From assembly GCA_902490305.1 (NCBI GenBank), contig CABUDI010000004.1, forward strand, positions 1 to 64,000: a DNA stretch of 64,000 nt, read 5' to 3'. A model generated the notes under the pieces. It did not search any database. It saw nothing but the letters and a program-made list of their open reading frames with translations, and had not been told where the DNA came from. The DNA is from an uncultured Collinsella sp. Its GTDB lineage: Bacteria; Actinomycetota; Coriobacteriia; Coriobacteriales; Coriobacteriaceae. Made by a program: the position numbers and the translations under genes. Shown in pieces: positions 15,321-23,164 of the stretch; the stretch's first letter is position 1; each line of letters begins with the position of its first letter.

Positions 15321-15641
15321 ATGGAGGCCCAGATGAAGCGCGGCTTCCTGGAGGCCTGCGTGCTCGCGGCCGTCTCGGGCGAGGAGTCCTACGGCTACAA
15401 GATCGTGAAGGACGTGCCCGCCAGCATGGGGCTCACGGAGTCCACGCTCTACCCGCTCCTGAAGCGCCTGGAGAAGGCGGGCTGCATCACGGCGCGCTCC
15501 GCCGAGCACAACGGGCGGCTGCGCCGCTACTACCGCATCACGGACGCAGGCCGGGCGCGCGTCGAGGAGTTCCTTACCGAGTGGCCGTCCGTGAAGGAGA
15601 TCTACGCATACGTTGAGGAGGCGCACCATGACGCGCGATGA
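15321..15641 (+). CDS. PadR-family transcriptional regulator
   Basis: This 106-residue protein is a short PadR winged-helix repressor: KRGFLEACVLAAVSG at the N-terminus, YGYKIVKD, then the recognition helix region STLYPLLKRLEKAGCI and the wing GRLRRYYRITDAG. The C-terminal dimer helix is short, as in subfamily 2. ATG 15321 is 7 nt from AGGGGAGG. Its last 14 nt overlap the next gene. It probably represses its own operon through the inverted repeat at the promoter. The inducing signal is unknown; in similar cassettes it is often membrane or envelope stress. Confidence 0.88.
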   Translation: MEAQMKRGFLEACVLAAVSGEESYGYKIVKDVPASMGLTESTLYPLLKRLEKAGCITARSAEHNGRLRRYYRITDAGRARVEEFLTEWPSVKEIYAYVEEAHHDAR

Positions 15642-16251
15642 GTTCCTGGGCCGGCTGGGCGAGCTGCTCTCCTGCCTGCCGGAGGACCAGGTGGAGGAGA
15701 CCAAGGCGTTCTACGCGGAGGCCATCGCCGACCGCATGGAGGACGGGATGAGCGAGGAGGAGGCCGTGGCCGCGATGGGAACGCCCGGCGAGGTGGCCGA
15801 GGCCACGCTCGACGACCTGCCCGCCGTGCCGCGCGCCATCGCGAGGACGCGGCGCAGGAGCACCGTTCTTCTGTGGGTGCTCACCATCGTGGGGTCGCCC
15901 GTGTGGGCGCCGCTGCTCATCGCCTTCGTCGCCGTGGCGCTCAGCGTCTACGTCTGCATCTGGGTGCTCGCGCTCTGCGTGTGGGTCATCGCCGCGGCCC
16001 TGGGGGCCGTCGGCGCGGCGTCACTCGCACTCGTAGCGGCGGGCGTGGCCGTCGGCCACGTGCCCTACGTGATCGCGATGCTAGGCTGCGGTCTCGCCCT
16101 CGTCGGGGCGGCGCTCCTCGTGGGCGCGGGCGCCTGGGAGGCATCCAAGCAGATCGCGCGTCTCTCGGCGCTCTGGGCGAGGAAGGCCGCCTCGCCCTTC
16201 TGGAAGGACCGGGGCGAGAAGAGCGGCGCGGCCGCGCACCTCGCAGCATAG
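15628..16251 (+). CDS. HAAS/DUF1700-domain membrane protein
   Basis: This 207-residue protein starts with a HAAS-type helical domain: MTRDEFLGRLGELL, then EETKAFYAEAIADRMEDGMSEEEAVAAMG (residues about 25-55), as in DUF1700 proteins. Four or so hydrophobic segments follow (about 78-185). HAAS proteins are usually encoded beside PadR regulators, as here, and are thought to relay membrane state. The ATG overlaps padR and has GAGGAGG 6 nt upstream. Function beyond the cassette association is unknown. Confidence 0.82.
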   Translation: MTRDEFLGRLGELLSCLPEDQVEETKAFYAEAIADRMEDGMSEEEAVAAMGTPGEVAEATLDDLPAVPRAIARTRRRSTVLLWVLTIVGSPVWAPLLIAFVAVALSVYVCIWVLALCVWVIAAALGAVGAASLALVAAGVAVGHVPYVIAMLGCGLALVGAALLVGAGAWEASKQIARLSALWARKAASPFWKDRGEKSGAAAHLAA

Positions 16252-16266
16252 GAAGGAGCGAGTACC

Positions 16267-16548
16267 ATGACTAGCGCCAAGAAGATCTACCTCGCCGTGG
16301 CGGGCGGGCTCGTGGCCGCGGGCGTCGTCCTCGTGGGCATCGGCTTTATCGCCTCGGGCTTCGACCCGGCCGTGTTCACGACCCAAATCGACACGCGCGA
16401 CGGCACCGTCGTGCTCGGCGGCGTCGAGGCGGACGACCTCGAGGGCATCCCGTTCATCGGCCAGCTCGCCAATCTGGGCGAGGTCGACACTTCCGGCATC
16501 ACCGCGTCCGAGTCCCCTGCTGCCCCGGGGGCACCCACCGCTTCCTAG
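16267..16548 (+). CDS. Small single-pass membrane protein of the padR cassette
   Basis: This 93-residue protein has one N-terminal membrane segment (about 8-30) and a short exported tail rich in acidic residues and ending in a Ser/Pro/Ala run. GGAAGGAG lies 7-8 nt before the ATG, and it is 15 nt from the previous gene. The tail start resembles the beginning of longer exported proteins often found third in PadR-HAAS cassettes, so this may be a shortened version. I do not recognise a catalytic motif. Confidence 0.7.
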   Translation: MTSAKKIYLAVAGGLVAAGVVLVGIGFIASGFDPAVFTTQIDTRDGTVVLGGVEADDLEGIPFIGQLANLGEVDTSGITASESPAAPGAPTAS

Positions 16549-16709
16549 GCATAGCGCGCCCGGACGCCCCGTCCGTCGGGATGTTCAAGCCTGTGGAACC
16601 CGACTCTCAACCCCAACCCAACCGGCCTCAAGCCCGCGTCGATTCGCTCCCCGCCCTACGCGGGGCCCGTGACGCATGCCCAAAATCCGCCCGAGGAGAA
16701 AGGAACGCA

Positions 16710-16760
16710 ATGACGACAGCCATGCCCCTCCGCCTTTACGGGGTCACGACGGACGTATAG
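16710..16760 (+). pseudogene. Orphan start with strong ribosome site, 16 codons
   Basis: An excellent GAGGAGAAAGG (16693-16703) precedes an ATG whose frame ends after 16 residues, running into the antisense 3' end of the integrase gene. It looks like the first codons of a gene whose rest was removed when the cassette and the integrase were joined. It could also be a genuine micropeptide; no homology can be argued. Confidence 0.3.
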
Positions 16761-17806
16761 ACGTTGAGGGTCATGGCCGCATTTGCGTGACCGAGAAGAT
16801 AGGAGACGGTCTTCACGTTCACCCCTTGGGAGATAAGGCGCGTGGCGAACGTGTCGCGGAGGTCGTGGAACGTGGCTCGCTCTCCAGCCGCTCCGATGAG
16901 GTTCATCGCCTTGGCGAGCGACGTGAAGTCCTTCGTGATGCGGTCGGGTGTGTAGAACGAGTCTCCGTCTCCGAGGACGTAGCGGTCCTCCTGCGCGCTT
17001 GCCCCGAGAAAGCTCTTGAGGGAGCGCAGAGTATCGGCGAGCCCCTTTTCGAGGACGACCTCCCGTTCGCCTGCCTCGGTCTTCGTGCCCTTGAGATGGG
17101 GCCTGCCATTCGACACCCCGACGGCGCGACCGACTCTGATTCTGTTGGCAACGAGGTCAACGTCGCCCCACCTGAGGCCGGCGACCTCCTCCCTTCTGAG
17201 CCCGGCGAGCAGTCCGAGGCGCGCCGCAACGCTCTGTTTGGTCGTGGGGGACGCGTCCAGGACGGATATAAGCATCGAACGGCTCCTCTCGTCGAGCGCG
17301 TTCGGACGAGGCTTCCGACGCTTCGGCGGCTTGGTCGCCTTGTTGAAGGGGCTACGATGGATATGGCCCATCTCGCTGGCGTAGTCCATCACCTGTTTGA
17401 AGAAGCGATGGTCCTTTGCAACGGTGTCGGCGACGAGGCCGTCCGCGAGCAGGGCCACCTGCACGTCCATGACGTTCTCCGGCGTTATCTCTTCGATTGA
17501 GTAACCCTCGAGATAGCGTGCGAGATGCTTGATGGAACTGCGGTAGTTGGTTGCGGTGCTCGCCTCTATCTGCTGGGAGCGCTCGTGATCGTCAACGTAG
17601 TCCAACATGTACGCAATGAGCTCGCGACTTGAGACGCCGTCGCCGTCCTGCTCGACCAGCTCCCTTCTGATGTCCTCCATGATGAGGGTCGCGGCTCGGC
17701 GAGAGGTCGCTTCGAACGATCTGGTTACGATGCTCGAGCCGTTTCTGTCGGTTTAGCAGAAGCGTGCCTGCCAGTGCCCCTTGCTTCGCTCGCGCAGGCT
17801 TCCCAT
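16736..17806 (-). pseudogene. int: Tyrosine integrase interrupted by an in-frame stop
   Basis: Read from ATG 17806, the frame gives an N-terminus of the usual arm-binding type (MGSLRERSKGHWQARFC), then TAA at codon 18 (17753-17755), then continues for 338 codons with an SAM-like core-binding domain and a catalytic domain. Visible catalytic residues are Arg in AGLRREE, His-x-x-Arg in FHDLRD, His in LLGHAN and Tyr in NVYTS. Without the stop it would be a normal 356-residue integrase. Re-initiation at ATG 17680 would give 314 residues, but no Shine-Dalgarno precedes it and the arm-binding domain would be lost. It is the recombinase that built the tRNA-Val island. Confidence 0.8.
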
Positions 17807-17842
17807 CGAGTAAGTTGCCACTGAGACCAGCTCCCGAGTGTC

Positions 17843-17895
17843 TGTCCAAATGAATGATGTCTGCTGTCCAAACGCTGTTCAAAATAGGTTTGGAC
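17843..17895. promoter_or_regulatory. Right cluster of TGTCCAAA motifs
   Basis: TGTCCAAA occurs at 17843 and 17865, TGTTCAAA at 17876, and the inverted TTTGGAC at 17889-17895. The stretch TCTGTCCAAATGA is shared with the left cluster. It lies between the integrase start and the right repeat. Confidence 0.6.
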
Positions 17896-18031
17896 TCACC
17901 GTAACGGACGGCCTGTCTGGAATCATAGGGAATCAGAAAAGCCGAGATAGACGGACCAATCGGACGCTCTGGATGCATGAAGCGTGAAGATTGATTCACT
18001 GGAAAACGCCTGTTGGCGGAGCGGCAGGGCG

Positions 18032-18088
18032 CTGACACGGAAGAGGTCAGAAGTTCAAATCTTCTAACGCCCACCAAATGTTCGCAGC
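18032..18088 (+). repeat. Right attachment repeat (partial tRNA-Val)
   Basis: Exact 57-nt copy of 13130-13186: the 3' half of tRNA-Val with CCA plus 12 nt. The 5' half here is not a working tRNA half; the preceding bases only vaguely resemble one. This is the displaced or donor att copy. Confidence 0.9.
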
Positions 18089-18116
18089 CTAGAGGCTTTG
18101 CCTCTAGGCTGTTTTG
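18086..18116 (+). terminator. Ancestral tRNA-Val terminator
   Basis: AGCCTAGAGGC-TTT-GCCTCTAGGCT is followed by GTTTTGTT. It directly follows the right att copy and was probably the terminator of tRNA-Val before insertion. Confidence 0.8.
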
Positions 18117-18408
18117 TTGAGCAATTCAGCCAAAATGCTTCGGCCGTGGCTGATGGATGACTTTTGAGTTTGAAGGATCGCTTGTGCCGGACTTGATATC
18201 GGTTCGACCGCAACATGTTGGTCAAGCATAATCTTTTGGATTCTTTTGGCGTGAGCGGCTTGGTTTTGGTAGGATTTGTCAGCGGCTTGACTAAGGGGGT
18301 TTTATAACTGCCATGCAGGTAGCCGTGTTGGTAACGTTTTACCGACTTGCCAAGAACCCCTCATAATTAATGCGTCTGCAAAATGACTAATTGCTTTGAC
18401 CTGCTGAA

Positions 18409-18424
18409 ACACTATATGTTGTGT
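18409..18424. promoter_or_regulatory. NrdR box
   Basis: ACACTATATGTTGTGT differs at one base from the NrdR consensus palindrome. NrdR represses ribonucleotide reductase genes when dATP is high. A weaker similar site (ACAGGATATAGATG, about 18443-18456) lies roughly three helical turns away, overlapping the -10. Confidence 0.75.
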
Positions 18425-18454
18425 TTGACCTAAAAAAAGAATACAGGATATAGA
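18425..18454 (+). promoter_or_regulatory. nrdD promoter
   Basis: -35 TTGACC (18425-18430), an 18-nt spacer and -10 TATAGA (18449-18454) follow the NrdR box directly, so repression by NrdR would block polymerase. Confidence 0.65.
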
Positions 18455-18680
18455 TGCCTCTTTGTCGTATGATAGATGGCGGACAGAGAACGAGGACCTT
18501 ATTCGCCCCATTTGGATGGATCTTCGAGCCCCTTGATTGGCTGCGAGGATTGTCCGCATGAGGGCCTATGGTTTTCGAAAACACAGATTGCGCGACGGCG
18601 CCGCAAGACAGGGGCAAGCCCTGCCGGGCATCGTTTGGCTCTGAAGCGCAATACGATTTCGACGCGAAAGAGGCAAGAGG

Positions 18681-20903
18681 ATGAAGATCATCAAGCGCAG
18701 CGGCACCGAGGTTGTCTTTGACATCGATAAGATTGTCAATGCCATCCGCGCCGCAAACTTGGAGGTCGAGGAGAGCTCTCGTCTTACCGACCGCCAGGTG
18801 GTTTACGCGGCACAAAACGTCGCCGAGGCATGCGAGAACGCGGGCCACACCGTGTCGGTCGAGGAGATTCAGGATCTGGTCGAGGACGAGATTATGCGTC
18901 TCGACTGCTACGAGGTCGCTCGCCATTACATCATCTATCGCTATGTTCAGAGCCTGAAGCGCCAGAAGAACACGACCGACGACAAGATTCTGTCGCTGAT
19001 TGAGTGCAACAACGAAGAGGTCAAGCAGGAGAACTCCAACAAGAACCCGACCGTCAATTCCGTTCAGCGTGACTACATGGCCGGCGAGATCTCCAAGGAC
19101 CTGACCCAGCGTGTGCTGCTGCCCCAGGAGATTGTGGATGCTCACAATGAGGGTCTGATTCACTTCCATGATTCGGACTACTTTGCCCAGCACATGCATA
19201 ACTGCGACCTGGTGAACCTGGAGGATATGCTCCAGAACGGTACTGTTATTTCGGGCACGCTGATCGAGAAGCCGCACAGCTTCTCGACTGCCTGCAACAT
19301 CGCGACGCAGATCATCGCTCAGGTTGCTTCCTCCCAGTACGGCGGCCAGTCGATTTCGCTGACCCATCTTGCCCCGTTCGTCGAGGTGAGCCGGCAAAAG
19401 ATTCGCGGCGAGGTCGCCCGCGAGCTCGAGGAGCTCGGCGTTTCCGCATCTCCCGAAAAGGTCCGCGAGGTTGTTGAGGACCGCCTGCGTGACGAGATCC
19501 GTCGCGGCGTTCAGACGATTCAGTATCAGGTCGTAACTCTTATGACCACCAACGGCCAGGCGCCGTTCGTGACGGTCTTTATGTATCTCAATGAGGCCCG
19601 TACGCCTCAGGAGAAGCACGACCTTGCCATGATCGTGGAGGAGACGCTTCGCCAGCGCTACGAGGGCGTTAAGAACGAGGCCGGCGTGTGGATTACCCCG
19701 GCATTCCCCAAGCTCATCTATGTACTCGAGGACGATAACGTTCACGAGAATTCCCCGTACTTCTACCTGACCCAGCTGGCTGCTAAGTGCACCGCCAAGC
19801 GCATGGTGCCCGACTACATCTCCGAGAAGAAGATGCGCGAGCTCAAGCTGTCGAAGGGCGAGACCGCGGGCAACGGCGACTGCTATACCTGCATGGGTTG
19901 CCGCAGCTTCCTGACGCCCGACCGCTCCGGTAACGGATTTAACAACGTGGCCAACGCGCTGAACTATGACCCGAACAAGCCCAAGTACTACGGTCGCTTT
20001 AACCAGGGCGTTGTGACCATCAACCTGCCCGATGTCGCGCTGAGCTCGCATCAGGACATGGACAAGTTCTGGAAGATCTTCGACGAGCGCCTTGAGCTGT
20101 GCCACCGCGCCCTGCTGTGCCGTCATGAGCGTCTGATGGGTACGCTTTCGGATGCCGCACCGATTCTTTGGCAGTACGGCGCCCTTGCCCGCCTGAAGAA
20201 GGGCGAGACGATCGACAAGCTGCTCGTGGGCGGTTACTCCACCATTAGTCTGGGTTATGCCGGCCTGTATGAGTGCGTCAAGTACATGACGGGCCACAGC
20301 CACACCGAGAAGGAGGGCACGCCCTTTGCCATGGCCGTCATGCAGCGCATGAACGACAAGTGCGCGGAGTGGAAGGCCGAAAGCGATATTGACTTCTCGC
20401 TGTACGGTACCCCGCTTGAGTCGACGACCTACAAGTTCGCCAAGTGCCTGCAGCGTCGTTTTGGCATCATCCCGGGCGTGACGGACAAGGGCTACATCAC
20501 CAACAGCTACCACGTCCACGTGTCCGAGGAGATCGACGCATTCGACAAGCTCAAGTTCGAGGGTATGTTCCAGCAGCTTTCGCCGGGCGGTGCCATCTCC
20601 TACGTCGAGGTTCCCAACATGCAGGACAACCTCAAGGCTGTCATTCGCGTGATGCAGTACATCTACGACAACATCATGTACGCCGAGCTCAACACCAAGA
20701 GCGATTATTGCCAGGTGTGCGGTTACGACGGCGAGATCAAGATTGTCGAGGATGACGGCAAGCTGGTGTGGGAGTGCCCCAATTGCGGCAATCGTGACCA
20801 GGAGAAGATGAATGTCGCCCGTCGTACGTGCGGCTACATCGGTACCCAGTTCTGGAACCAGGGTCGAACCGAGGAGATCCGCGACCGCGTGCTGCATCTC
20901 TAA
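18681..20903 (+). CDS. nrdD: Anaerobic (class III) ribonucleoside-triphosphate reductase
   Basis: This 740-residue glycyl-radical enzyme makes deoxynucleotides without oxygen. The N-terminal ATP-cone (about 1-95, MKIIKRSGTEVVFD start) gives allosteric control. The catalytic barrel follows, with the HFHDSDYF region. The C-terminal zinc site shows CQVCGYDG and CPNCG, and the glycyl radical loop RTCGYIGT lies near the end. AGAGG precedes the ATG. The activase nrdG lies about 430 bp downstream past two palindromes. Full family length and all key residues are present. Confidence 0.96.
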   Translation: MKIIKRSGTEVVFDIDKIVNAIRAANLEVEESSRLTDRQVVYAAQNVAEACENAGHTVSVEEIQDLVEDEIMRLDCYEVARHYIIYRYVQSLKRQKNTTDDKILSLIECNNEEVKQENSNKNPTVNSVQRDYMAGEISKDLTQRVLLPQEIVDAHNEGLIHFHDSDYFAQHMHNCDLVNLEDMLQNGTVISGTLIEKPHSFSTACNIATQIIAQVASSQYGGQSISLTHLAPFVEVSRQKIRGEVARELEELGVSASPEKVREVVEDRLRDEIRRGVQTIQYQVVTLMTTNGQAPFVTVFMYLNEARTPQEKHDLAMIVEETLRQRYEGVKNEAGVWITPAFPKLIYVLEDDNVHENSPYFYLTQLAAKCTAKRMVPDYISEKKMRELKLSKGETAGNGDCYTCMGCRSFLTPDRSGNGFNNVANALNYDPNKPKYYGRFNQGVVTINLPDVALSSHQDMDKFWKIFDERLELCHRALLCRHERLMGTLSDAAPILWQYGALARLKKGETIDKLLVGGYSTISLGYAGLYECVKYMTGHSHTEKEGTPFAMAVMQRMNDKCAEWKAESDIDFSLYGTPLESTTYKFAKCLQRRFGIIPGVTDKGYITNSYHVHVSEEIDAFDKLKFEGMFQQLSPGGAISYVEVPNMQDNLKAVIRVMQYIYDNIMYAELNTKSDYCQVCGYDGEIKIVEDDGKLVWECPNCGNRDQEKMNVARRTCGYIGTQFWNQGRTEEIRDRVLHL

Positions 20904-20914
20904 TACCGCTCCGG

Positions 20915-21053
20915 GGCTGAACCGAGAGGGCCGCTTGGGCATTTGCTCGCTATTTCGGACAGTCCTGCGCAAGACGAAGGCCACATTAAGTGGCCTTCTT
21001 TGCGTGCGGAACTCATATCGAGCAAAAGCCCAAGCGGCCCTCTCGGTTCAGCC
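20915..21053. repeat. Nested long inverted repeat, copy 3
   Basis: Perfect 26-nt arms (20915-20940 and 21028-21053) flank a second pairing (ATTTGCTCG / CGAGCAAAA) and a 9-bp core hairpin GAAGGCCAC-ATTAA-GTGGCCTTC. It begins 12 nt after nrdD and likely ends its transcript. Short inner words such as TCCTGCG and TGCGGA resemble those of copies 1 and 2. Confidence 0.85.
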
Positions 21054-21230
21054 AAATTAACGTAGCTGAGATGCAGCGCGCGGTCTGCTCACTCCTCGAA
21101 GTTCTTAGCGGAAATAATTTGAGCTGCAGCTGCGATTTACTTGCGATGGCGGTTGAGCCGCAACCCAGTTTTTATTGGACCTCGAACCCTATACTCGATG
21201 TTCGCTTCGTTCATTGAGTGTCGCTCGCGA
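21054..21230. other. Short spacer between palindromes
   Basis: Together with the flanking palindromes it makes a 427-bp gap between nrdD and nrdG. I see no gene, tRNA or clear promoter in it. Confidence 0.4.
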
Positions 21231-21316
21231 GGGGTCTGGAGTATATCGTTCCGCCCGCAGTTTCGCAGGCCAAAGGCCGAGAATGTTTGAGGACGGAATG
21301 ATATACTCCAGACCCC
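21231..21316. repeat. Nested long inverted repeat, copy 4
   Basis: Arms of 23 nt (21231-21253 and 21294-21316, one G-T) surround a GGCC-AAA-GGCC core and the word TTTGAGGACGGAATG, related to the GAGGACG module of copies 1 and 2. The right arm ends 5 nt before the AAGG of the nrdG ribosome site, so the fold could influence nrdG translation. Confidence 0.8.
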
Positions 21317-21330
21317 CAGGAAGGTTACTT

Positions 21331-21912
21331 ATGAACTACGCGAACATTAAGTATTTCGACATTGCTGATGGGGAAGGCGTTCGTACTTCTCTGTTTGTGA
21401 GCGGGTGCCGTCGCGGGTGCAAGAATTGCTTTAACTCCGTCGCGTGGGACTTTGCCGCGGGTGAAACGTTCGATCGTGCCGTCGAGGACAAGATTATCGA
21501 GAGCCTCGACCATCCCTTTATCGATGGCCTGACGATTCTGGGCGGCGAGCCTATGGAGCCCGAGAATCAGGTGGGGCTTGTTGACTTTATCGAACGCGTG
21601 CGTGCGGCCTATCCCGCGGGGTCGGGGAAGACCATTTGGTGCTTTACCGGTGACGTGCTCGAGGAACTTATGCCGGGCGGTCGTCACTATACCGAGGCGA
21701 CGGAGCGCATTCTCGCCTGCCTCGATTTGTTGGTGGACGGTCCGTTCGTTCAGGATCTGTACGATATCTCGTTGCGCTTTAGGGGCTCGAGCAATCAGCG
21801 CGTGATTGATATGAACGCCACGCGTGCCCGTGCCGAGCGTGAGAACATTGCGCTTTGCGACGCCGTGGAGCTTTGGCGGGACGATCCGGTCTATTCGACC
21901 CATACTATGTAG
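21331..21912 (+). CDS. nrdG: Anaerobic ribonucleotide reductase activating protein
   Basis: This 193-residue radical-SAM activase installs the glycyl radical on NrdD. The CRRGCKNC motif (C-x3-C-x2-C) near residue 26 binds the 4Fe-4S cluster, and LTILGGEPM near residue 69 is the radical-SAM glycine-rich strand. I place the start at ATG 21331 after AGGAAGG; a longer in-frame reading upstream would run through the palindrome. It is adjacent to its substrate enzyme gene. Confidence 0.95.
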   Translation: MNYANIKYFDIADGEGVRTSLFVSGCRRGCKNCFNSVAWDFAAGETFDRAVEDKIIESLDHPFIDGLTILGGEPMEPENQVGLVDFIERVRAAYPAGSGKTIWCFTGDVLEELMPGGRHYTEATERILACLDLLVDGPFVQDLYDISLRFRGSSNQRVIDMNATRARAERENIALCDAVELWRDDPVYSTHTM

Positions 21913-21979
21913 GTGGCAGAGGTTGCGTGCCGGCGTGGTACCATAGCGCGAACGCTAAATCGAAAAAAGTGAGGCCCAG

Positions 21980-22537
21980 ATGGTCGATCAGGAAAAAGTC
22001 GAGACTGCCATTAAGCTGCTGCTTGAAGGTATAGGCGAGGACCCAACTCGTGAGGGCTTGCTGGAGACTCCGGCACGCGTCGCCCGTATGTATGGCGAGA
22101 TTGCCGGCGGTATGGACCAGAGTGCCGAGGAGCACCTGTCCAAAACCTTTGCCGTCGCTTCGAACGATTTGGTTATCGAGCGCGACATCACGTTCTACTC
22201 GCTGTGCGAGCACCATCTGCTGCCGTTTTATGGCAAGGCCGCCATTGGCTATATCCCTAACGGTCGGGTGGCTGGGCTTTCCAAACTCGCCCGCACGGTT
22301 GAGGTTTATGCCCGCCGTCTGCAGCTGCAGGAGCAGCTGTGTGCGCAGGTTGCCGACGCTCTCATGGATTATCTCGCTCCCCAGGGAGCGATTGTGCTCA
22401 TGGAAGCTGAGCATATGTGCATGACCATGCGCGGCGTGCAAAAGCCCGGCACCAAGACCGTGACGCTCGCTCGCCGCGGCGTCTTTGAGACCGACCCCGC
22501 GCTCGAAGAGCGTTTCTTTAGGATGCTGGGCCGCTAA
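21980..22537 (+). CDS. folE: GTP cyclohydrolase I
   Basis: This 185-residue enzyme opens GTP to 7,8-dihydroneopterin triphosphate, the first step to folate. Zinc ligands are visible in [10 protein letters not shown] (Cys, His) and EHMCMTMRG (Cys). The N-terminal [20 protein letters not shown] is diagnostic of the family. The start follows GTGAGG. It is the first of three tightly spaced genes with the HD hydrolase and folB. Confidence 0.96.
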   Translation: MVDQEKVETAIKLLLEGIGEDPTREGLLETPARVARMYGEIAGGMDQSAEEHLSKTFAVASNDLVIERDITFYSLCEHHLLPFYGKAAIGYIPNGRVAGLSKLARTVEVYARRLQLQEQLCAQVADALMDYLAPQGAIVLMEAEHMCMTMRGVQKPGTKTVTLARRGVFETDPALEERFFRMLGR

Positions 22538-22539
22538 CC

Positions 22540-23121
22540 ATGAGGGTTGTCAACGACTTTACATCGAATACTGACGAGGGAACGCCGCGTCGCGGTTTTA
22601 TGGCTTCGGGCCTGGCGCCTTTTGGCGTCATGCCTCGTATCGATTACATCTGTGCCAACGGCCTGTTCCGGCGCCACCTGGGCAACATTGCTCAGCTGGA
22701 ATCGGGGCGCATCTTCTGCCGCCACGGTATCGACCATCTGCTCGATGTCGCTCGCATTATGTGGATTAAGAATCTCGAGGAAGATCTCGAGTTTGACCGC
22801 GAGGTCATCTACGCCACGGCACTTCTTCACGATATCGGCAAAGATGAACAGTATGAATCGGGTATATCCCATGATGTTGCAAGCGAACGCGTCGCTGATG
22901 CAATTCTCGGCGGCATGCCTGATGACGTGGCGTTTGAGCCGGCCGATGCCGTAGCCATTAAGACGGCCATTCTGGGCCATCGAAAGCTGCGCGTGAACAG
23001 CCAACCGCTTGAGCGTTTGCTCTATGCAGCCGACAAAGCGTCGCGCGCCTGCTTTGCATGCCCCGCGCGCAATGCTTGCAACTGGAGCGATGATAAAAAG
23101 AACCTGTCGATTCGCGTGTAG
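22540..23121 (+). CDS. HD-domain phosphohydrolase in the folate operon
   Basis: This 193-residue protein has an HD domain: HGIDHLLDVARIM near residue 62 and LLHDIGKDEQ near 96, with further His in ILGHRKLRVN. The C-terminus has a four-cysteine cluster (CFACPARNAC) that may bind metal. It starts 2 nt after the folE stop and precedes folB. Bacterial folate pathways need a phosphatase to remove pyrophosphate/phosphate from dihydroneopterin triphosphate, and position makes this a candidate. That role is inference; HD enzymes also act on other nucleotides. Confidence 0.8.
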   Translation: MRVVNDFTSNTDEGTPRRGFMASGLAPFGVMPRIDYICANGLFRRHLGNIAQLESGRIFCRHGIDHLLDVARIMWIKNLEEDLEFDREVIYATALLHDIGKDEQYESGISHDVASERVADAILGGMPDDVAFEPADAVAIKTAILGHRKLRVNSQPLERLLYAADKASRACFACPARNACNWSDDKKNLSIRV

Positions 23122-23164
23122 TTAGTTTGCGCGGTCGGGGTTCTAAACGAAGGAGACGATCGCG

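Larger units (their letters stand above)
13130..18088. mobile_element. 5-kb integrative island in tRNA-Val
   Basis: A perfect 57-nt direct repeat (13130-13186 and 18032-18088) that includes the tRNA-Val 3' end bounds the region. Inside are a tyrosine integrase gene near the right end, clusters of TGTCCAAA motifs just inside both ends, an AbiF-like gene, a GNAT gene and a PadR/HAAS cassette. There are no structural, replication or transfer genes, so it is a minimal defence or cargo island, satellite-like or decayed. The integrase carries a premature stop, which would immobilize the island unless helped in trans. Confidence 0.85.
18117..18680. other. nrdD upstream region and long leader
   Basis: About 560 bp without a convincing gene. 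It holds the nrdD promoter and an NrdR box near 18409-18454, then a leader of about 220 nt before nrdD. An open frame at 18476-18721 covers the leader but has no ribosome site and unconvincing composition. I see no known riboswitch core. Confidence 0.5.

Noticed and set aside
18476..18721. An 81-codon frame in the nrdD leader with a CEDCPHEG-type segment
   Set aside because: No Shine-Dalgarno, overlaps nrdD out of frame and has Arg/Lys-rich composition typical of chance frames.
18387..20984. An 865-codon open frame on the minus strand across nrdD
   Set aside because: nrdD has full family motifs on the plus strand. The antisense frame results from strong codon bias and reads as low-complexity Leu/Val/Gly/Asp protein without a ribosome site.
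20915..21053. The long palindrome as a transposon end or miniature IS
   Set aside because: I see no target-site duplication at its borders and no transposase; kept only as a repeat of unknown origin.
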